Assembly: GCA_028872975.1 (NCBI GenBank)
Contig: JAGWNV010000154.1
Location: 1-6,428 of the forward strand
Reading direction: 5' to 3'
Length of the DNA stretch: 6,428 nucleotides
Source of the DNA: Acidobacteriota bacterium
GTDB taxonomy: Bacteria > Actinomycetota > Acidimicrobiia > Acidimicrobiales > UBA8190
This document shows positions 1-5,900 of this stretch, piece after piece. How positions within the stretch are numbered: position 1 is the stretch's first letter; every line of letters begins with the position of its first letter. The notes under the pieces were generated by a model, which was given only the letters and a program-made list of their open reading frames with translations, was not told where the DNA came from and did not search any database. The position numbers were made by a program, and so were the translations under genes.

Positions 1-639
1 GGCATCCTCCCGCCGAACGAGCCGGCCGCCAACATGGCACCCTCGCCGAACTTCCTGAACACCTGCTCGGGGACCGGCTACGACGACTCCGCCGGGTGCG
101 TGAACGCGACCCTCCAGGCCATCTCCAACGCCAGGGCCGCCGAAGGCCTGCCCGGCATGACACTTCCGTCCAACTGGTCGCAGCTGTCACCCGCCGAGCA
201 GCTCTTCGTGGCCACCAACCTGGAGCGCACCGACCGGGGCCTGGCGCCGCTCGTGGCCATGGCGAGCGCCCTCGACCAGGCGGCCGACCAGGGTGCGGCC
301 CAGAACACCGACCCGTCGCCGCCCGCCGGGTTCCCGGCCAGCCAGTGGGGATCGAACTGGGCCGGGGCCGTGGGCAACCCCCTCGAGGCGATCTACTACT
401 GGATGTACGACGACGGGCCCGGCTCCTCCAACATCGACTGCACGCCGAGCAACCAGAGCGGCTGCTGGGGGCACCGCCAGAACGTCCTGCTCGGGCTGTC
501 CTGCCAGATGTGCCTCATGGGCACCGGCTTCCGGCCCACCGCCTATCAGGGCGACCCGAGCTGGGCCGAGATCCTCGCCGACAGCGCCGGCCAGCAGGCG
601 GTCGACTTCACCTGGGCGCAGGAGCAGCCCTATCTCTGA
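1..639 (+). CDS. CAP/SCP-like secreted cysteine-rich protein (5' end outside window)
   Basis: The frame is open from base 1 to the TGA at 637-639, giving 212 visible residues. An internal ATG at 34 exists, but the reading continues upstream in the same compositional style, so the true start is probably outside the window. The C-terminal half looks like a CAP (SCP/PR-1/Antigen 5) domain. A helix of the type FVATNLERTDRGLAPL resembles the family's N-x-x-R-x-x-x-G-L-x-P-L motif, and GHRQNVLL (His at visible codon 158) corresponds to the signature GHRxN. Six cysteines (two near the visible N-terminus, four around the GHRQN segment) suggest disulfides and export; any signal peptide would lie upstream. 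The usual first metal-binding His and the Glu of GHREN are not evident (Gln replaces Glu), so a catalytic or metal-binding role is doubtful. The gene converges on the downstream ligase. The fold assignment comes from motif reading; the substrate is unknown. Confidence 0.7.
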   Translation, partial: GILPPNEPAANMAPSPNFLNTCSGTGYDDSAGCVNATLQAISNARAAEGLPGMTLPSNWSQLSPAEQLFVATNLERTDRGLAPLVAMASALDQAADQGAAQNTDPSPPAGFPASQWGSNWAGAVGNPLEAIYYWMYDDGPGSSNIDCTPSNQSGCWGHRQNVLLGLSCQMCLMGTGFRPTAYQGDPSWAEILADSAGQQAVDFTWAQEQPYL

Positions 640-640
640 G

Positions 641-657
641 CCGGCGGGGGCCGCCGG
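641..657. terminator. GC hairpin between two convergent genes
   Basis: A perfect 6-bp inverted repeat (CCGGCG at 641-646, CGCCGG at 652-657) has a 5-base loop. It fills nearly the whole 18-bp gap between the convergent stop codons at 639 and 658. No T-tract follows on either strand, so it is at best a non-canonical bidirectional terminator or transcript-end stabiliser. Short GC palindromes are frequent by chance at this composition; the position is the main argument. Confidence 0.4.
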
Positions 658-2145
658 TCAGGCCACGCCCCGGTCCCGCCCGGCCCAGTAGGCCCTGCGC
701 AGCTCCCGCTTCAAGGGCTTGAAGGCGCCCGACAGCGGCAGGGGCCCGTCGTGGAACTCGACCGACTTCGGCACCTTGAACCCGGCCAGGAACGTCTTGG
801 CGAAGTCGATGAGGTCCTCGGCGGTGGCCTTCATGCCCTCCTTCAGGACCACGACGGCGTGGACCGCCTCGCCCCAGGCGTCGCTGGGGATCCCGATGAC
901 GGCCACCTCGCCCACGGCCGGATGGGTGGCGAGGACGTTCTCGACTTCTGTCGAGTAGACGTTCTCGCCCCCGGTCACGATCATGTCCTTCACCCGGTCG
1001 GTGAGGTGCAGGCACCCGGTGTCGTCGAGGAAGCCGACGTCTCCGGTGCGGTACCAGCCGTCGCGGAACGCCTCGGCGGTCTCCTCCTCCTTGTTCCAGT
1101 AGCGGACCATGAGGTTCCCGCCCCGGGCGCAGACCTCGCCGGCCTCCCGCCGGGGCAGGGGGTTGCCGAGGGAGTCGGTCACGAGGAGCTCCACGCCGAA
1201 CACCGGGGCGCCCGCCGCATCGAGCATCCCGGCGCGGTGCTCGGCCGGGCCCAGCATGGTGAGCACCGAGGCCGCCTCGGTCATCCCGTACCCCTGGAAG
1301 AAGTCGGTGTCGGGGAGCATCTCCATCCACCGGGTGAGCAGCGACGGGCTGGCCGGGGCCGCCCCGTAGATGAGCTGGCGCAGGCCCCGCAGGCGCCCGG
1401 CGTCGAACGACGGGTGCCGCTCGAGCATCGAGAGCATGACCGGGACCACCATGGTGGTGTCGATCTCCTGCTCCTCGACGACGCGCAGCACCAGCTCGGG
1501 GTCGAACAGCGGGATGCTCACCGACGTCGCCCCGCTGGCCGGGATGCCGACGATGCCGGCCACGACGGCGGCGTGGAACATCGGTGACTGGAAGAGGAAC
1601 CGCCGCTCGGGCCGGAGCCCGATCTCGAGCCCCACGTGGTACACGTTCAGCACCTCGGCGCGTTGCGCCAGGAGGGCCCCCTTCGGCATCCCGGTCGTGC
1701 CCCCCGTGTACATGAGCACGGCCGGGTCGTCCTCGCCGGGCTCGGGCGGCATCACCGGCTCCCCCGAGGCCAGAAGCGCCTCGTAGTCCACGGCCCCCTC
1801 GGGCGGGGAGCCGTCGCTGCCGAACACGACGACGGTCTCGACCTTGACGCCGGGCTCGTTGCGGGCCTGGTCGACGAGCGAGACGAAGACCGGGTCGGTG
1901 AACACCACCCGCGTCCCCGAGTCGGCGAGCACGTAGCCGAGCTCGGGGGCGGTGAAGCGGATGTTGAGCGGGTTGATCACCCCGGCGCCGAAGAGCGCGG
2001 CGTGGTAGAGCTCCAAGAACTCGTGGCCGTTCATGGCCAGCACGGCGAAGCGGTCGTCGGGCTCGAGGCCGAGCTGGCCGGTCATGGCATTCGCGAGCCG
2101 GCACACCCGTTCCAGGTGGGCGCCGAAGGTGCCCTCGTAGCGCAC
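658..2145 (-). CDS. Acyl-CoA synthetase (AMP-binding, ANL superfamily), N-terminus interrupted by an in-frame TAG
   Basis: This is an ATP-dependent acid-CoA ligase of the FadD/class I adenylate-forming type. It would make an acyl-AMP and then an acyl-CoA, probably for fatty acid or other carboxylic acid metabolism in the cytoplasm. Counting from the GTG at 2145 (495 residues), the core motifs are all present: ATP-binding A3 YTGGTTGMPKG (146-156), A5 GYGMTE (285-290), A7 TGD (367-369), the hinge region DRVKDMIVTGGEN (383-395) and the A10 lysine in GAFKPLKREL (K476, with Phe where Gly usually precedes the Lys). The GTG start drops about 30 residues that ligases of this type normally have. The 15 codons just upstream still read like family sequence (HADKVGFVDVT). 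They end at a TAG (2191-2193), and before that an ATG with a good Shine-Dalgarno sits in the same frame at 2235. The gene is therefore a full-length ligase with one nonsense codon, or it is expressed from the GTG. The acyl specificity cannot be read from sequence alone. Confidence 0.85.
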   Translation of the reverse strand: MRYEGTFGAHLERVCRLANAMTGQLGLEPDDRFAVLAMNGHEFLELYHAALFGAGVINPLNIRFTAPELGYVLADSGTRVVFTDPVFVSLVDQARNEPGVKVETVVVFGSDGSPPEGAVDYEALLASGEPVMPPEPGEDDPAVLMYTGGTTGMPKGALLAQRAEVLNVYHVGLEIGLRPERRFLFQSPMFHAAVVAGIVGIPASGATSVSIPLFDPELVLRVVEEQEIDTTMVVPVMLSMLERHPSFDAGRLRGLRQLIYGAAPASPSLLTRWMEMLPDTDFFQGYGMTEAASVLTMLGPAEHRAGMLDAAGAPVFGVELLVTDSLGNPLPRREAGEVCARGGNLMVRYWNKEEETAEAFRDGWYRTGDVGFLDDTGCLHLTDRVKDMIVTGGENVYSTEVENVLATHPAVGEVAVIGIPSDAWGEAVHAVVVLKEGMKATAEDLIDFAKTFLAGFKVPKSVEFHDGPLPLSGAFKPLKRELRRAYWAGRDRGVA

Positions 2146-2235
2146 GCCCTCCCGGGTGACGTCGACGAACCCGACCTTGTCGGCGTGCCGCTAGGCCCGG
2201 GGGACGAAGAATCGTGGGAAGACGAGCTCCTTCAT
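2146..2235 (-). pseudogene. Detached 5' coding segment of the minus-strand acyl-CoA synthetase
   Basis: On the minus strand an ATG (2235-2233) opens 14 codons reading MKELVFPRFFVPRA and then hits TAG (2193-2191). The same frame continues without a shift through RHADKVGFVDVTREG into the ligase body at GTG 2145. With the TAG read as a residue, the protein would be 525 amino acids, a normal length for the family. The opening residues and the HADKVGFVDVT stretch match, from memory, the usual N-terminal pattern of these ligases (a hydrophobic start, then H/R-x-D-K/R-V-A-x-x-D). A one-base change, for example GAG to TAG, would explain the break. It may be a real nonsense mutation, a sequencing or assembly error, or a readthrough or reinitiation site. 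Confidence 0.75.
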
Positions 2236-2240
2236 GACCT

Positions 2241-2246
2241 CTCCCC
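2241..2246 (-). promoter_or_regulatory. Shine-Dalgarno for the upstream ATG of the minus-strand ligase
   Basis: Read on the minus strand, GGGGAG lies 5 bases before the ATG at 2235. This site decides the ancestral start: the downstream GTG at 2145 has only a GGGAGGG that almost touches the start codon, which is too close for ordinary initiation. Confidence 0.6.
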
Positions 2247-2355
2247 TTCTGTCCCCGTCGACGGCTCCCTCCGGCGCGTCCCGGGGAACCACCTTCCCCC
2301 GATGGTCGAGAACCACGCCCCCGGCCGCCAGTGCCGGAAGTCCCTGGGCGCGGCC

Positions 2356-2361
2356 TATCCT
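2356..2361 (+). promoter_or_regulatory. Possible -10 element (TATCCT) for a near-leaderless transcript
   Basis: TATCCT fits the actinobacterial TANNNT -10 consensus and ends 10 bases before the ATG at 2372. Transcription would start about 3 to 5 bases before the start codon. This agrees with the lack of a Shine-Dalgarno in front of that ATG. No good -35 is visible about 17 bases upstream. It is tentative. Confidence 0.3.
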
Positions 2362-2371
2362 CCGCCACGCC

Positions 2372-4042
2372 ATGCCCGCTCCGGCCCCGCCCGAAACCGT
2401 GGCCGACCTGCTCGTGGCCCGGGCATCCGACGACCGCCCCGGGCTCTGCCACGAGGACAGGCGCTGGACCTGGGCGGAGGTGGTGGCCGAGAGCGCGGCG
2501 CGGGCGGCCACCCTTCTCGCCCTGGCGCCCCCCGGTGAGCCGGCCCACGTCGGCGTCCTCCTCGACAACGTCCCCGAGTACCTCTTCTGGATGGGGGCGG
2601 CCGCCCTGGCCCGGGCCGTGGTGGTGGGGGTGAACCCGACCAGGCGGGGGGCGGAGCTGGCCCGCGACGTCCGCTTCACGGGTTGCCGGCTCCTCGTCAC
2701 CGACGCCGCCGGCGCGGCGCTGCTCGAGGGGCTCGACACCGGAGTGGCCCCGAGCCGGGTGTGTCGCGTCGACGACGGCGACCTCCTCGGCCGCCGCCCC
2801 GGCGGGGTCCCCTCCGAGGTGGCCCGGTCGGCGGCGGCGTCCCGCCCCGAGGACCTCTACCTGCTCCTCTTCACCTCCGGCACGACGGGCGCGCCCAAGG
2901 CGGTGCGCTGCAGCCAGGGACGCCTCGCCGCCATCGCGGCGCGGGCTTCCGAGCTCTACGACTTCCGCCCCGACGACGTCTGCTACTGCCCGATGCCGCT
3001 CTTCCACGGCAACGCCGTGATGGCCCTGTGGGCGCCGGCCCTCTTCACGGGTGCCCAGATGGCGCTGGCCGGCCGCTTCAGCGCCTCGGGGTTCCTCGCC
3101 GACGTCCGCCGCCACGGCGCCACCCGCTTCACCTACGTGGGCAAGGCCCTCGCCTACGTGCTCGCCACGCCGGAGCGTCCCGACGACGCCGAGAACACCC
3201 TGCGCGTCGGCTTCGGCACCGAGGCCTCGGCACCGGACCGCCTCGCCTTCGAGCGTCGCTTCGGCTGCCGGCTGGTGGAGGGCTACGGGTCGAGCGAGGG
3301 CGGCGTGTCGGTCAACGTGACCCCCGACACCCCGCCCGGCGCCCTGGGCCGCCCCGGTCCCGGCGAGGACGTGGCCGTCCTCGGCCCCGACGGCTCCGAA
3401 CGTCCTCCGGCGCGCTTCGACGCCCAGGGCCGGCTCCAGAATGCCGAGGAGGCGGTGGGCGAGATCGTGAACCGCTCCGGTGCGCGGGGGTTCGAGGGGT
3501 ACTACGCCAACACCGAGGCCGACCGGGAGCGGACCCGGGAGGGCTGGTACTGGACCGGCGACCTCGGATATCGCGACGACGCCGGCTACCTCTACTTCGC
3601 CGGCCGGGCCGGCGACTGGCTGCGGGTCGACTCCGAGAACTTCGCCGCCGCCCCGGTCGAGCGGATCATCGAGCGCCATCCCGACGTGGCCGCCGCCGCC
3701 GTCTACCCCGTGCCCGATCCCCGCACCGGCGACCGGGTCATGGCGGCCGTCGAGCTGCGCCCCGGTGCCGGCTTCGACGGCGAGGCCTTCGCCGCCTGGC
3801 TGGCCGGGCAGCCCGACCTCGGCACCAAATGGGCGCCGACGTTCGTGCGCCTGAGCGATGGGCTCCCCCTCACCGCCACCGGCAAGATCACCAAGCAGGG
3901 CCTGCGGGCCGAGGCCTGGGAGTGCCCGGACCCGGTCTGGTTCGCCCCGGACCGGGGCCGGCCATACCGGAGGCTCACCGAGCAGGACGCCGCCGCGCTC
4001 CGCCGGGAGCTCGATCGCCACGGCCGGGGGGCGCTGCGGTGA
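2372..4042 (+). CDS. Acyl-CoA synthetase (AMP-binding; FadD/FATP-like long-chain type)
   Basis: This is a 556-residue adenylate-forming ligase predicted to activate a carboxylic acid, probably a long-chain fatty acid, to its CoA thioester. The chosen ATG at 2372 (MPAPAPPETVADLLVARA) puts the N-terminus where family members begin; an in-frame ATG at 2234 would add 46 low-complexity residues. Motifs: A3 TSGTTGAPKA (168-177), A5 GYGSSEG (304-310), A7 TGD (395-397), hinge GRAGDWLRVDSEN (411-423) and the A10 catalytic Lys in TATGKITK (K505). The DWLRVDSEN hinge, followed by AAAPVERI, recalls the FadD1/FadD17/FATP-like branch, where Gly is usual in place of the Ser. A C-terminal tail with WECPDPVWF follows A10. 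The gene is divergent from another ligase with clearly different motifs, so the two are not a recent duplication. Its TGA overlaps the GTG of the amidotransferase gene, implying co-translation. The substrate is not determined. Confidence 0.9.
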   Translation: MPAPAPPETVADLLVARASDDRPGLCHEDRRWTWAEVVAESAARAATLLALAPPGEPAHVGVLLDNVPEYLFWMGAAALARAVVVGVNPTRRGAELARDVRFTGCRLLVTDAAGAALLEGLDTGVAPSRVCRVDDGDLLGRRPGGVPSEVARSAAASRPEDLYLLLFTSGTTGAPKAVRCSQGRLAAIAARASELYDFRPDDVCYCPMPLFHGNAVMALWAPALFTGAQMALAGRFSASGFLADVRRHGATRFTYVGKALAYVLATPERPDDAENTLRVGFGTEASAPDRLAFERRFGCRLVEGYGSSEGGVSVNVTPDTPPGALGRPGPGEDVAVLGPDGSERPPARFDAQGRLQNAEEAVGEIVNRSGARGFEGYYANTEADRERTREGWYWTGDLGYRDDAGYLYFAGRAGDWLRVDSENFAAAPVERIIERHPDVAAAAVYPVPDPRTGDRVMAAVELRPGAGFDGEAFAAWLAGQPDLGTKWAPTFVRLSDGLPLTATGKITKQGLRAEAWECPDPVWFAPDRGRPYRRLTEQDAAALRRELDRHGRGALR

Positions 4043-4791
4043 CCGCCGCCGCCAGGCGCGCCTGCCTCGTGGTCCAGCACGTCGGGCCCGAGGGCCCCGC
4101 CGCCGTCGGGACCGCCCTCGAGGAGGCCGGGGTGGCGCTGGCGCTCTGCCGGCTCCACGCCGGCGACGCCCTCCCCGCCGGACTGGCCCGCTACGGCGGC
4201 CTGGTGGTGATGGGCGGGCCGATGTCGGCCATGAGCGACGCCGGTTTCCCCACCCGGCGCGCCGAGCTCGCCCTCCTGGAGGCGGCCCTCGCCGAGGCCC
4301 TGCCCGTCCTCGGGGTCTGCCTGGGGGCGCAGCTGCTCGCCCTCGCCGGAGGCGGCACGGTGCGGGCCGGGACGGCCGGCCCCGAGATCGGCTGGGGCAC
4401 CGCCGTGCTCAGCCCCGACGCCGCCGACGACCCCCTCTTCGGCGACCTCCCCGCCACGCTCGAGGTCCTCCACTGGCACGGCGACACCTTCGACCTCGGG
4501 CCCGGCGGCGTCCTCCTCGCCTCGAGCGACCGCTACCGGTCACAGGCCTTCCGGGCCGGCCCGGCGGCCTGGGGGCTCCAGTTCCACCTGGAGGTGGACC
4601 GGCGGGCGGCGGCGGCCATGGCCGAGGCATTCCCCGACGACGCCGCCGTCGCCCCGGGCGGGGCCGGGCCGATCGTCTCGTCGGCACCGGAGGCCGTGAT
4701 GGGCTCGGGCCGGCCCGGCGAGACGGTCCTGGCCCGCTTCGCCGCCCTCGTGGCCACCGGGCGGGCCGGCGGCGGGGGTGCCCTCGACTGA
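4039..4791 (+). CDS. Class I glutamine amidotransferase (GMP synthase GATase-like, stand-alone)
   Basis: This 250-residue protein has a triad-type glutaminase fold, which hydrolyses glutamine and passes ammonia to an acceptor or partner. The nucleophile elbow GVCLGAQLLA holds the catalytic Cys94, and QFHLE supplies His183 and Glu185; the GGPMSAM strand-loop (59-65) is the usual oxyanion-side element. HWHGDTFDL (145-153) is typical of stand-alone GMP-synthase-like amidotransferases in bacteria. No ATP-pyrophosphatase domain is attached, so it is not GuaA. The GTG at 4039 is chosen because it overlaps the preceding stop (GTGA) and has a G-rich stretch (4026-4031) 7 bases upstream. Coupling to the acyl-CoA ligase suggests co-expression, but no amidated product is implied by the sequence. 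Class I is clear; the acceptor is unknown. Confidence 0.88.
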   Translation: MTAAARRACLVVQHVGPEGPAAVGTALEEAGVALALCRLHAGDALPAGLARYGGLVVMGGPMSAMSDAGFPTRRAELALLEAALAEALPVLGVCLGAQLLALAGGGTVRAGTAGPEIGWGTAVLSPDAADDPLFGDLPATLEVLHWHGDTFDLGPGGVLLASSDRYRSQAFRAGPAAWGLQFHLEVDRRAAAAMAEAFPDDAAVAPGGAGPIVSSAPEAVMGSGRPGETVLARFAALVATGRAGGGGALD

Positions 4792-4848
4792 GGCGCAGCG
4801 ACGTGCTGTGATCGTCGGGCAGCGTCGGGACGCCCGCCGTCGCCCGGC

Positions 4849-4855
4849 AGAAAGG
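4849..4855 (+). promoter_or_regulatory. Shine-Dalgarno of pspA
   Basis: AGAAAGG lies 6 bases before the ATG at 4862. It favours this start over an in-frame ATG at 4778, which lies inside the amidotransferase gene and would add 28 Arg-rich residues unlike any PspA N-terminus. In the 70-bp gap after the amidotransferase stop I see no strong promoter, so whether pspA has its own promoter is open. Confidence 0.6.
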
Positions 4856-4861
4856 CCACCC

Positions 4862-5620
4862 ATGTCCAGCGTCACCAAACGCCTCTCGGCGATCCTCCAG
4901 GCCAAGGCCAACAAGGCCCTCGACAAGGCCGAGAACCCGGTCGACATGCTCGACCTCTCCTACGAGAAGCAGCAGGAGAACCTCCAGAAGGTCCGCCGGG
5001 CCCTGGCCGACGTCACCACCGCCAAGAAGCGCCTCGAGCTCCAGGCCGCCCAGCTCCAGGACCAGGCGGACAAGCTCCAGGACCAGGCCAAGCAGGCCCT
5101 GGCCCAGAACAACGAGGAGCTCGCCCGCGAGGCCCTGAGCCGCCGGGCGACCCTCGGCACCCAGCTCCAGGACATGGGCACCCAGCACGACCAGGTCCAG
5201 AAGCAGCAGCAGCAGCTCGAGGCGACCGAGCAGCGCCTGGCGGCGGAGATCGAGCAGTTCCGGACGAAGAAGGAGACCTTGAAGGCGAGCTACACCGCCT
5301 CGCAGGCCGAGGCCGGGATCGGCGAGGCCGTGTCGGGGATCTCCGAGTCCATGGCCGACGCCGGGGTCACCCTGCAGCGGGCCCAGGACAAGATCGCCGA
5401 CATGCAGGCGCGTGCGGGGGCCATGGACGAGCTGCTCGACAGCGGCGCCCTGCCCGACGCCCTCGGCGGGCCCAAGGACGACATCCAGGCCCAGCTCGAC
5501 GCCGGCTCGGGCTCGAGCCAGGTGGACGCCGAGCTGGCCGCGCTCAAGTCGCAGATGGCCGCCGGCTCGCTGGGCACCGGCGGCGGCGACTCGGCGACGA
5601 CCGACGAGGCGGCCAAGTGA
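4862..5620 (+). CDS. pspA: PspA/IM30 (Vipp1) family phage-shock protein
   Basis: This 252-residue protein belongs to the PspA/Vipp1 (ESCRT-III-like) family. These proteins bind the inner membrane face, oligomerise and protect membrane integrity under envelope stress. The start (SSVTKRLSAILQAKANKALDKAENP) matches the family's N-terminal amphipathic helix and its ALDKAEDP-like signature, followed by DMLDLSYEKQQENLQKVRRALADV. A long, almost unbroken Gln/Glu/Lys/Ala-rich coiled coil spans roughly residues 30-150, including duplicated heptads. A second helical part with GIGEAVSGISESMADAGVTLQRAQDKI (around 150-180) matches the family's distal helices. The C-terminus is Gly/Ser-rich and probably disordered. 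The length is slightly above the usual value of about 220-230. The stop overlaps the start of pspAA (GTGA). No PspF, PspB or PspC gene is visible, as expected for actinobacterial systems. Confidence 0.9.
   Translation: MSSVTKRLSAILQAKANKALDKAENPVDMLDLSYEKQQENLQKVRRALADVTTAKKRLELQAAQLQDQADKLQDQAKQALAQNNEELAREALSRRATLGTQLQDMGTQHDQVQKQQQQLEATEQRLAAEIEQFRTKKETLKASYTASQAEAGIGEAVSGISESMADAGVTLQRAQDKIADMQARAGAMDELLDSGALPDALGGPKDDIQAQLDAGSGSSQVDAELAALKSQMAAGSLGTGGGDSATTDEAAK
5052..5088 (+). repeat. Exact 16-bp direct repeat (period 21) encoding duplicated heptads in pspA
   Basis: The same 16 bases (starting AGCTCCAGG) occur at 5052-5067 and 5073-5088. The 21-base period is exactly seven codons, so the protein carries two consecutive heptads of QLQDQAD/KLQDQAK type in the coiled coil. 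The codons are identical, which suggests a recent in-frame duplication or conversion; strong Gln and Leu codon bias may contribute. Confidence 0.6.
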
Positions 5621-5883
5621 TCGTCCGCATCCTCGGCGACGGGCGCTACGAGGTCCCCGAGGCCGATCTCCCCGCCGTCGAGCAGCTCGACGCCGACCTG
5701 CTCGACGCCATCGAGCGCAACGACGAGGGGGCCTTCACCGGCGCCCTGGCCGATCTCGTGGGCGAGGTCCGCCACAGCGGCACCCGGCTCGGCCACGAGG
5801 ACGTGGGCCCCTCCGAGATGGTCGTGCCCCACGAGGGCTCGTCGCTGGCGGAGGTCGTCGCCCTCCTCGCCGAGGAGGCCTGA
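5617..5883 (+). CDS. pspAA: PspA-associated small protein (PspAA domain)
   Basis: This is an 88-residue acidic protein. The opening MIVRILGDGRYEVPEADLPAVEQLDADLLDAIERNDEGAF, followed by ALADLVGEVRHSGTRL and a C-terminal PSEMVVPHEGSSLAEVVALL, matches the PspAA domain pattern as I recall it: a short protein with a conserved start, a hydrophobic helical middle and a PSDLVLP-like motif. PspAA is known as a partner encoded directly after pspA in actinobacteria and relatives, where it probably modulates PspA; its molecular action is not well settled. The GTG at 5617 overlaps the pspA stop, and GAGG at 5606-5609 lies 7 bases upstream inside pspA, so translation is coupled. There is no signal peptide or membrane segment, so it should be cytoplasmic. 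Confidence 0.82.
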   Translation: MIVRILGDGRYEVPEADLPAVEQLDADLLDAIERNDEGAFTGALADLVGEVRHSGTRLGHEDVGPSEMVVPHEGSSLAEVVALLAEEA

Positions 5884-5900
5884 GCCCCGCCGGCGGCTGA

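Larger units (their letters stand above)
2236..2371. promoter_or_regulatory. Divergent intergenic region between two acyl-CoA synthetase genes
   Basis: This 136-bp gap separates the minus-strand start (2235) from the plus-strand start (2372), so promoters for both directions should lie here. An open frame from an ATG at 2234 runs through the gap on +, but the encoded stretch is low-complexity Ser/Pro/Ala and unlike ligase N-termini, so I treat it as non-coding. I see no convincing operator palindrome and no clear minus-strand -10/-35 pair. Confidence 0.5.

Noticed and set aside
2234..2371. N-terminal 46-residue extension of the plus-strand ligase from ATG 2234
   Set aside because: The added residues are Ser/Pro/Ala/Arg low complexity, have no family match, and the ATG overlaps the start codon of the opposite gene without its own Shine-Dalgarno. 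The ATG at 2372 gives a normal family N-terminus.
608..4021. A 1137-codon open frame on the minus strand covering both ligases
   Set aside because: It is out of frame with the motif-bearing minus-strand ligase, antisense to the plus-strand ligase, and its translation is Arg/Gly/Pro-rich low complexity. Long spurious frames are normal at this GC content.
2683..4038. Upstream extension of the amidotransferase frame through the ligase gene
   Set aside because: The frame is open but reads as Arg/Pro-rich shadow translation of the ligase; recognisable amidotransferase sequence starts only after GTG 4039.
4796..4808. Small inverted repeat (CAGC/GCTG) between the amidotransferase and pspA genes
   Set aside because: The four-base stem is too short to support a terminator or regulator site.
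4778..4861. N-terminal 28-residue extension of PspA from ATG 4778
   Set aside because: It overlaps the amidotransferase end, is Arg-rich, and would bury the amphipathic helix that must be at the N-terminus. The ATG at 4862 has a good Shine-Dalgarno.
4409..5188. Minus-strand Leu/Val-rich frame opposite pspA that looks like a membrane protein
   Set aside because: It is the antisense reading of Gln/Glu/Lys coiled-coil codons, which produces Leu/Val/Ser-rich shadows; the plus-strand PspA is well supported.
5887..5896. 10-bp palindrome CCGCCGGCGG after pspAA as a terminator or operator
   Set aside because: It has no loop bases, no T-tract, and such GC palindromes are expected by chance in this composition.
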